A stretch of DNA of 64,000 nt from Lachnospiraceae bacterium (GTDB taxonomy: Bacteria > Bacillota > Clostridia > Lachnospirales > Lachnospiraceae). The translations under genes were made by a program, and so were the position numbers. Numbering within the stretch: position 1 is the stretch's first letter; every line of letters begins with the position of its first letter. The DNA lies in contig VSOB01000004.1 in NCBI GenBank assembly GCA_009774625.1, positions 18,657 to 82,656 on the forward strand, read 5' to 3'. The notes under the pieces are model-generated. The model saw only the letters and a program-made list of their open reading frames with translations. It was not told the DNA's origin and did no database searches. Shown piece by piece: positions 59,596 to 64,000 of this stretch.

Positions 59596-61872
59596 CTAGT
59601 AACTGTTCATTGGATCAAAATCAAACTGTACCGTTTCCGTCCGGCTCCTGCAGACCTCCCACACGGCTTCCAGTCTGTCTCTGAGCCGTATCAACGCCTT
59701 GCCCTGACCGCTTTTGGCATAAAATACCATGCGGTATTGATCGCCTATCCTTGCAATGGAGGCAGGCGACGGGCCTATGATCTGCACACATCCCATTTTC
59801 CCTGCCTGACGGATGCCTTCCTGCGCCAGATACCCCGCAAGCTGCCTTCCACGCTCTTCTTCATAAGACAGCACCAGTACCGCAAGCATATGGCCCGCAG
59901 GCGGATACCCCATCAATGCCCGGTATGCCATCTCTTTTTCATAAAATCCGGGATAATCCTGCCGGGATGCATAAACTATGCTGTGATGCTGCGGCTGATA
60001 GGTCTGGATCACCACCTCTCCCGGCCTGCTGCCCCGGCCTGCCCGGCCTGCTGCCTGAGTCAGGAGCTGAAAGGTACGTTCCCCTGCCCGGTAATCGCCC
60101 GCATACAGCGACAAATCTGCCGCCAGTATCCCCACCAGCGTTACATTGGGAAAATCATGTCCTTTTACTATCATCTGGGTTCCGACCAGGATATCGGCCT
60201 CCCCCTCCGCAAAGGCTTTCAGAATCTCTTCCAGGCTTCCTTTTTTTCTTGTGGTATCCGCATCCATGCGCAGCACTCTGGCCTGAGGCAGAAATCTGTG
60301 CAGCATCTCTTCTATCTGCTGTGTCCCCGCCCGAAACCCCATGATATAAGGGGAACCGCATTTGGGGCACTGTTTCACAGCCGGCTGTTCATACCCACAA
60401 TAATGACAGATCAGACGTCCGCCTCCATGTTCCGACAACGAAACATCACAGTGGGGACATTTCATCACATGGCCGCAGGAACGGCAGGAGACAAATCCCG
60501 CATATCCCCTCCGGTTTAAAAACAGGATGCTCTGCTCTTGATCGGAAAGCCGCTGTCTGAGAAGCGATTGCAGCCTTCTGCTGAACACAGAACGATTACC
60601 GCTGCGCAGCTCCTTTCGCAAATCCTCCACATATACCTGGGGAAGCGCACCCCCTGTCAGCCGCCTGGTCAGCTCAAACCGCCGTATTATTCCCTGCTCC
60701 GACGCATAATAGGCTTCCAGCGAAGGTGTGGCAGAACCCAGTACGACACTGGCCCCGTAATAGGATGCCAGCTCCTGCGCCGTCTCTCTGGCATGGTATT
60801 TTGGCATGGATTCACTTTTATAACTGTTTTCATGTTCTTCATCTATTAAAATCAGCCCCAGCCTGTCAAACGGCGTAAACAGTGCAGATCTGGGACCGAT
60901 CATCACATCGATCTCTCCCTTTGCGGCACGCAGACACTGGTCATACCGCTCGCCTGCAGAAAGCCGGGAATGCAGCACCGAAACCCGTTCCCCGAATCTG
61001 GCCGTAAAACGGGATACGGTCTGATAAGTCAGGGCAATCTCCGGAATCAGCATAATCGCCTGCCTGCCCAATGCTGTCATTCCGGCAATCAGTTCCATAT
61101 ACACCTCGGTCTTACCGCTTCCGGTAATCCCGTGAATCAAATAGGTGCCGGGCTTTCCGTCCCGATACTCCGCCAATATCTCCCGTGCAATATACTGCTG
61201 CTCCCGGCTCAGAGAGATCCTGTGCGCTTTCCCAAACGTACCCACCGGACTGCGGTACACATCCTCCGACAGTACCTTCACAACCCCCTTCTGTTCCAGA
61301 GTACGGATCACGGAAGGCGCCACCGAAAGTGTTTTGGTGGCACATTCATAGGAAATCTCCCCTTCCCGGCATACTCGTTCCAGCAGTCTGAGTCTGGCAT
61401 TCTGATGCTTTCTTTTCAGCTCTTCCATACAGGCCTGTGCTTCTTCGCCAAAAACAGCCGGGACAATCCGCCGCTTTGTGGCCGACTTTACTTTCTGACG
61501 TACCGGCAGTACGGTTTTCAGCGCAGTAATCATGGTAGAGCCATACTGCCTTCGTATCCATGCTGCCAGCCGGATCTGATTGCTCTGCACCAGTACCCCT
61601 CTGGACGAAATCCGCAGCACTTCTTTGATTTTATCCGGCGCATACTCCGGCTTATTTGTCAGCTCCATTACATAGCCGCTCCGTTCTGTATTCCCCTTGC
61701 CGAACGGAACTTCCACACACATGCCCACTTCAATTTTTCCCAGCAGAGCGTCTGGTATCCGGTACTGAAAAGGCCGGTCCACCTTCTCATGCGAAATATC
61801 GATAATCACATTGGCATAGCAAACAGGCTCCGGCGTACCGGCATCGGTTAAAGACTGCCCGTACCGGCTCAT
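59596..61872 (-). CDS. priA: Primosomal protein N' (replication restart helicase PriA)
   Basis: A 758-residue superfamily 2 helicase. Walker A GITGSGKTEVY, DEEH box (LILIDEEHE), and a zinc-binding insert with paired cysteines (CRSCGHVMKCPHC, CHYCG, CPKCG) are present. It overlaps the end of murE by four bases (ATGA). Confidence 0.95.
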   Translation of the reverse strand: MSRYGQSLTDAGTPEPVCYANVIIDISHEKVDRPFQYRIPDALLGKIEVGMCVEVPFGKGNTERSGYVMELTNKPEYAPDKIKEVLRISSRGVLVQSNQIRLAAWIRRQYGSTMITALKTVLPVRQKVKSATKRRIVPAVFGEEAQACMEELKRKHQNARLRLLERVCREGEISYECATKTLSVAPSVIRTLEQKGVVKVLSEDVYRSPVGTFGKAHRISLSREQQYIAREILAEYRDGKPGTYLIHGITGSGKTEVYMELIAGMTALGRQAIMLIPEIALTYQTVSRFTARFGERVSVLHSRLSAGERYDQCLRAAKGEIDVMIGPRSALFTPFDRLGLILIDEEHENSYKSESMPKYHARETAQELASYYGASVVLGSATPSLEAYYASEQGIIRRFELTRRLTGGALPQVYVEDLRKELRSGNRSVFSRRLQSLLRQRLSDQEQSILFLNRRGYAGFVSCRSCGHVMKCPHCDVSLSEHGGGRLICHYCGYEQPAVKQCPKCGSPYIMGFRAGTQQIEEMLHRFLPQARVLRMDADTTRKKGSLEEILKAFAEGEADILVGTQMIVKGHDFPNVTLVGILAADLSLYAGDYRAGERTFQLLTQAAGRAGRGSRPGEVVIQTYQPQHHSIVYASRQDYPGFYEKEMAYRALMGYPPAGHMLAVLVLSYEEERGRQLAGYLAQEGIRQAGKMGCVQIIGPSPASIARIGDQYRMVFYAKSGQGKALIRLRDRLEAVWEVCRSRTETVQFDFDPMNSY

Positions 61873-63347
61873 AAACCGGCGCCTCTTTCCTCCAGGATCT
61901 CCCGGATCAGCACCCTCTCATCCATGGGATACTTCTTTCCCTGAATCTCCTGATAGTCCTCATGGCCTTTTCCCGCCAACACAATAATGTCTCCCGGTTC
62001 CCCGTTGTCGATCACATAGCGGATGGCCTCTTTTCTGTCACAAATTTCCACATACCTGCCCTTTGTTCTGCCGATTCCCACCTTTATGTCATCTATGATC
62101 GCCTGAGGCTCTTCGAATCTGGGATTGTCGGAGGTAATCACACTCAGATCAGCCAGTCTGCCGCTGACCTCTCCCATCTCATATCTGCGCAGCCTGGAAC
62201 GGTTGCCGCCGCATCCGAACAGACAAACCAGCCTGTGGGGCTGATACTCCCGCAGAGTTACCAGCAGGCTTTCCAATGCCATCGCATTGTGTGCATAATC
62301 AATCATCAGAGTAAATGCATCGGACACCCGGATGATCTCGATTCTCCCCTTCACATGGGCAGAAAGCAAAGCCTCCCGGATATCTTCCCCCAAAACACCA
62401 AAATGCCTGCAGATGGCAATGGCTGTCAGAGCATTGTATACACTGAACCGGCCCGGCGTATTGGTTTCCACCGAAAGATGCAGCAGCCCTGTGACATCAA
62501 ACCTGACACCCAGGCTTCCCGGCTTTTTTATAAGCTGCATGTTATGCGCCTGCAGATCTGCCTTCTCCGAAAATCCATAGGTTTCCAGCCTGCAGGTATG
62601 TCCCTTTACCACGCTCTGCCAGTGGGTATCGTCACAGTTTACAATGCCGATACGGCACTGCCGGAACAAAAGACCCTTACACGCCATATAATCTGCAAAA
62701 TCCTCATGTTCATTCGGTCCGATATGATCCGGCTCTATATTGGTGAAAATACCGATGTCAAATACAAAGCCCTGTGTCCTGTGCATCATCAGTCCCTGTG
62801 AGGACACCTCCATCACCACCGTATCACATCCCTGATCTTTCATCTGCCTGAAATACTCCTGCAGAACATAGGATTCCGGTGTGGTATTGCCTGCCGGAAT
62901 ATGTCTGTCCCCGATGATGGCTTCGATCGTCCCGATCAGTCCCACCTTTCTGCCGGCATGCTCCAGAATAGATTTGACAAGATAGGTGGTAGTGGTTTTT
63001 CCCTTTGTCCCGGTAATGCCGATGATCTTCATCTCTTCTGCCGGATAGCCAAACCAGGCGGCAGATAAAAAGGCCAGGGCATACCGGGTATCCTTTGTTC
63101 TGATCACGGTTACATCGCACTCTGGCGGAAGATCCACCTCCTTTTGCGTCACAAGCACCGCTGCGCCCGCCTGAGCTGCCTGTGCTGCAAAGCTGTGTCC
63201 GTCCACATTGGCGCCCGCAATACAGACAAACATACAGCCCTTTTCTATTTTTCTGGAATCATAAACCAGGCCGCTCACTTCCCGGTCCGTATTTCCTCTG
63301 ACACATGTATACGTAAGTTTCTCCAATAATACCGAAGCACGGATCAT
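61869..63347 (-). CDS. murE: UDP-MurNAc-tripeptide synthetase MurE (meso-DAP type)
   Basis: Adds the third residue of the peptidoglycan stem peptide. The 492-residue protein has the P-loop GITGTKGKTTT and the DNPR motif (SDNPRFEEP), diagnostic for meso-diaminopimelate rather than lysine. Head gene of the murE-priA-def-fmt group with its own promoter. AGAGGGAG precedes the ATG. Confidence 0.95.
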   Translation of the reverse strand: MIRASVLLEKLTYTCVRGNTDREVSGLVYDSRKIEKGCMFVCIAGANVDGHSFAAQAAQAGAAVLVTQKEVDLPPECDVTVIRTKDTRYALAFLSAAWFGYPAEEMKIIGITGTKGKTTTTYLVKSILEHAGRKVGLIGTIEAIIGDRHIPAGNTTPESYVLQEYFRQMKDQGCDTVVMEVSSQGLMMHRTQGFVFDIGIFTNIEPDHIGPNEHEDFADYMACKGLLFRQCRIGIVNCDDTHWQSVVKGHTCRLETYGFSEKADLQAHNMQLIKKPGSLGVRFDVTGLLHLSVETNTPGRFSVYNALTAIAICRHFGVLGEDIREALLSAHVKGRIEIIRVSDAFTLMIDYAHNAMALESLLVTLREYQPHRLVCLFGCGGNRSRLRRYEMGEVSGRLADLSVITSDNPRFEEPQAIIDDIKVGIGRTKGRYVEICDRKEAIRYVIDNGEPGDIIVLAGKGHEDYQEIQGKKYPMDERVLIREILEERGAGL

Positions 63348-63387
63348 AGCACTCCCTCTTTTCTTTTCACATCTTTTACCTTACTAT

Positions 63388-63416
63388 AAAATAGCATAAA
63401 ACCATTTGCTTTTCAA
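63388..63416 (-). promoter_or_regulatory. Sigma-A-type promoter of murE-priA-def-fmt
   Basis: On the minus strand: -35 TTGAAA, 17-base spacer, -10 TATTTT, about 40 bases before the murE start. The rest of the 63348-63710 gap holds an AT-rich stretch without an obvious gene, the terminator and the promoter listed next. Confidence 0.65.
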
Positions 63417-63617
63417 CAAAACGAAAGTGCGGAACCAAAAATCACCCGTTTCCCGGCAGAAACGACTTCTGTTTTTTGGCATTTTTACTTCTATTTTATG
63501 ATTTCTTTATAAAATTATATTTATTTCAGATTATGGACACATTTTCAACACATTTATCGGGTATAGTAAGAACAGATAGTCGAACAACAACTCACTATCT
63601 CCCCCTCATAAGAAAAG

Positions 63618-63645
63618 AAAAACCCCCGTTGCCCCGGAGGTTTTT
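63618..63645. terminator. Bidirectional rho-independent-type hairpin
   Basis: An 11-bp stem with one mismatch (AAAAACCCCCG at 63618-63628, CGGAGGTTTTT at 63635-63645), loop of six, with T-rich flanks on both strands. No plus-strand gene lies upstream, so it may end a short unannotated transcript, or block transcripts entering murE. Confidence 0.65.
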
Positions 63646-63649
63646 CTTT

Positions 63650-63679
63650 TTGCACATTTCTCCTGTCCCGTCATACTAT
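63650..63679 (+). promoter_or_regulatory. Candidate promoter of the repeat protein gene
   Basis: On the plus strand: -35 TTGCAC, 18-base spacer, -10 TACTAT, about 32 bases before the start codon. Confidence 0.45.
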
Positions 63680-63710
63680 ACAATATATCTTCCTATAAAT
63701 GAGGGCTATT

Positions 63711-63959
63711 ATGAATTCCAACGAGTACATGAATGACAATGGCGCCACACCCATTGTTCCACTTTCCACTCCGGGTGAAAGCGGCGCAGCATTCCCCGGC
63801 AATGACTTCGGCAACGGCAGTGATAACAATGCAGCCGGCACACCGGTGATCCCCCTGCCCAACCCCGGGGAAGGCGGCCCCGTCTATCCCGGCAATTCCG
63901 GCGGCAACAATAACAATATGGCCGGCACCCCGGTGATCCCCCTGCCCAATCACAGATAA
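63711..63959 (+). CDS. Small Pro/Gly/Asn-rich repeat protein
   Basis: An 82-residue protein with three repeats of a TPVIPLPNPGE-type block (ATPIVPLSTPGESG at 12-25, GTPVIPLPNPGEGG at 43-56, GTPVIPLPNHR at the end), separated by PVYPGN and Asn/Gly-rich linkers. No signal peptide or membrane segment. Such composition suits a coat, matrix or adhesive protein, but no function is known. GAGGG precedes the ATG; an ATG four codons upstream is an alternative. Confidence 0.65.
   Translation: MNSNEYMNDNGATPIVPLSTPGESGAAFPGNDFGNGSDNNAAGTPVIPLPNPGEGGPVYPGNSGGNNNNMAGTPVIPLPNHR
63834..63862 (+). repeat. 29-bp in-gene repeat, copy A
   Basis: The 29 bases beginning GCCGGCACACCGGTGAT and encoding AGTPVIPLPN. 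The copy at 63921 differs at one base. Confidence 0.85.
63921..63949 (+). repeat. 29-bp in-gene repeat, copy B
   Basis: Near-identical to copy A (one difference, 87 bases further on). It encodes the last repeat of the small protein. High DNA identity suggests recent duplication or conversion. Confidence 0.85.
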
Positions 63960-64000
63960 CCCTGCCCGCTCCAACCCGGCCATACAAGCGGGCACAAGAA

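Overview
The window reads as chromosome from an anaerobic, low-to-mid GC Firmicute of class Clostridia, most likely family Lachnospiraceae. This rests on the complete spoIIIA operon, spoIVB, the recN-argR-nadK-tlyA-dxs-ispA-xseBA-nusB-asp23 block, the yicC-remA-gmk-rpoZ-rimO-pgsA-cinA block, a PASTA kinase/PP2C phosphatase pair next to rsgA and rlmN, and a MurE with the meso-diaminopimelate signature. Genus cannot be fixed from sequence alone. Most genes are on the minus strand. No rRNA, tRNA, CRISPR array, transposase, integrase or phage gene was seen.

Layout, left to right. 1-5.2 kb: housekeeping operon transcribed leftwards from a good promoter before yicC. 5.2-8.2 kb: a MarR regulator with a MATE exporter, divergent from a secreted SGNH hydrolase; a 12-bp palindrome abuts the marR -10 box. 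8.3-18.6 kb: a tightly coupled five-gene cassette (MoxR AAA ATPase, DUF5682, VWA, double-SWIM protein, DUF4132) resembling the E. coli yehL-yehM-yehP-yehQ plus yehI/molR genes. This is the strongest candidate for a poorly described system. 19-21.6 kb: a two-gene secreted operon (DUF5722, SH3b-SGNH hydrolase). 21.9-25.5 kb: rqcH (ribosome quality control), a small unknown gene and glgA. 25.5-29.4 kb is an accessory stretch: an 83-bp direct repeat, a Spo0A-like protein missing most of its receiver domain, a TPR-DUF4037-DUF4125 protein, and a small membrane protein coupled to a 28-codon upstream ORF. 29.5-39.9 kb: spoIVB, recN, argR, nadK and the isoprenoid/exonuclease VII/nusB/asp23 genes. 39.9-42.8 kb: prfC overlapping a transglutaminase-like lipoprotein gene. 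43-48 kb: spoIIIAA-AH behind a sigma-E-like promoter. 48.2 kb: an 80-residue stand-alone glycyl-radical protein. 48.7-63.3 kb: lgt, ychF, a small membrane protein, rsgA, prkC, stp, rlmN, rsmB, a zinc peptidase, fmt, def, priA and murE. 63.7 kb: a small Pro/Gly/Asn repeat protein.

The sporulation genes show one oddity. spoIVB is normally followed by spo0A in this group. Here no full spo0A follows it, and the nearest Spo0A-type gene (about 3.2 kb further on) encodes essentially only the DNA-binding half. Three copies of a hairpin with ACAATAGAAAG arms lie just after the stop codons of spoIVB, spoIIIAH and lgt, which suggests a genome-wide terminator or REP-like family.

All functional calls come from reading motifs and from knowledge of gene families. 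No database search was run. Where the first possible start lacked a properly spaced ribosome-binding site, a downstream start was chosen and the reason is given.
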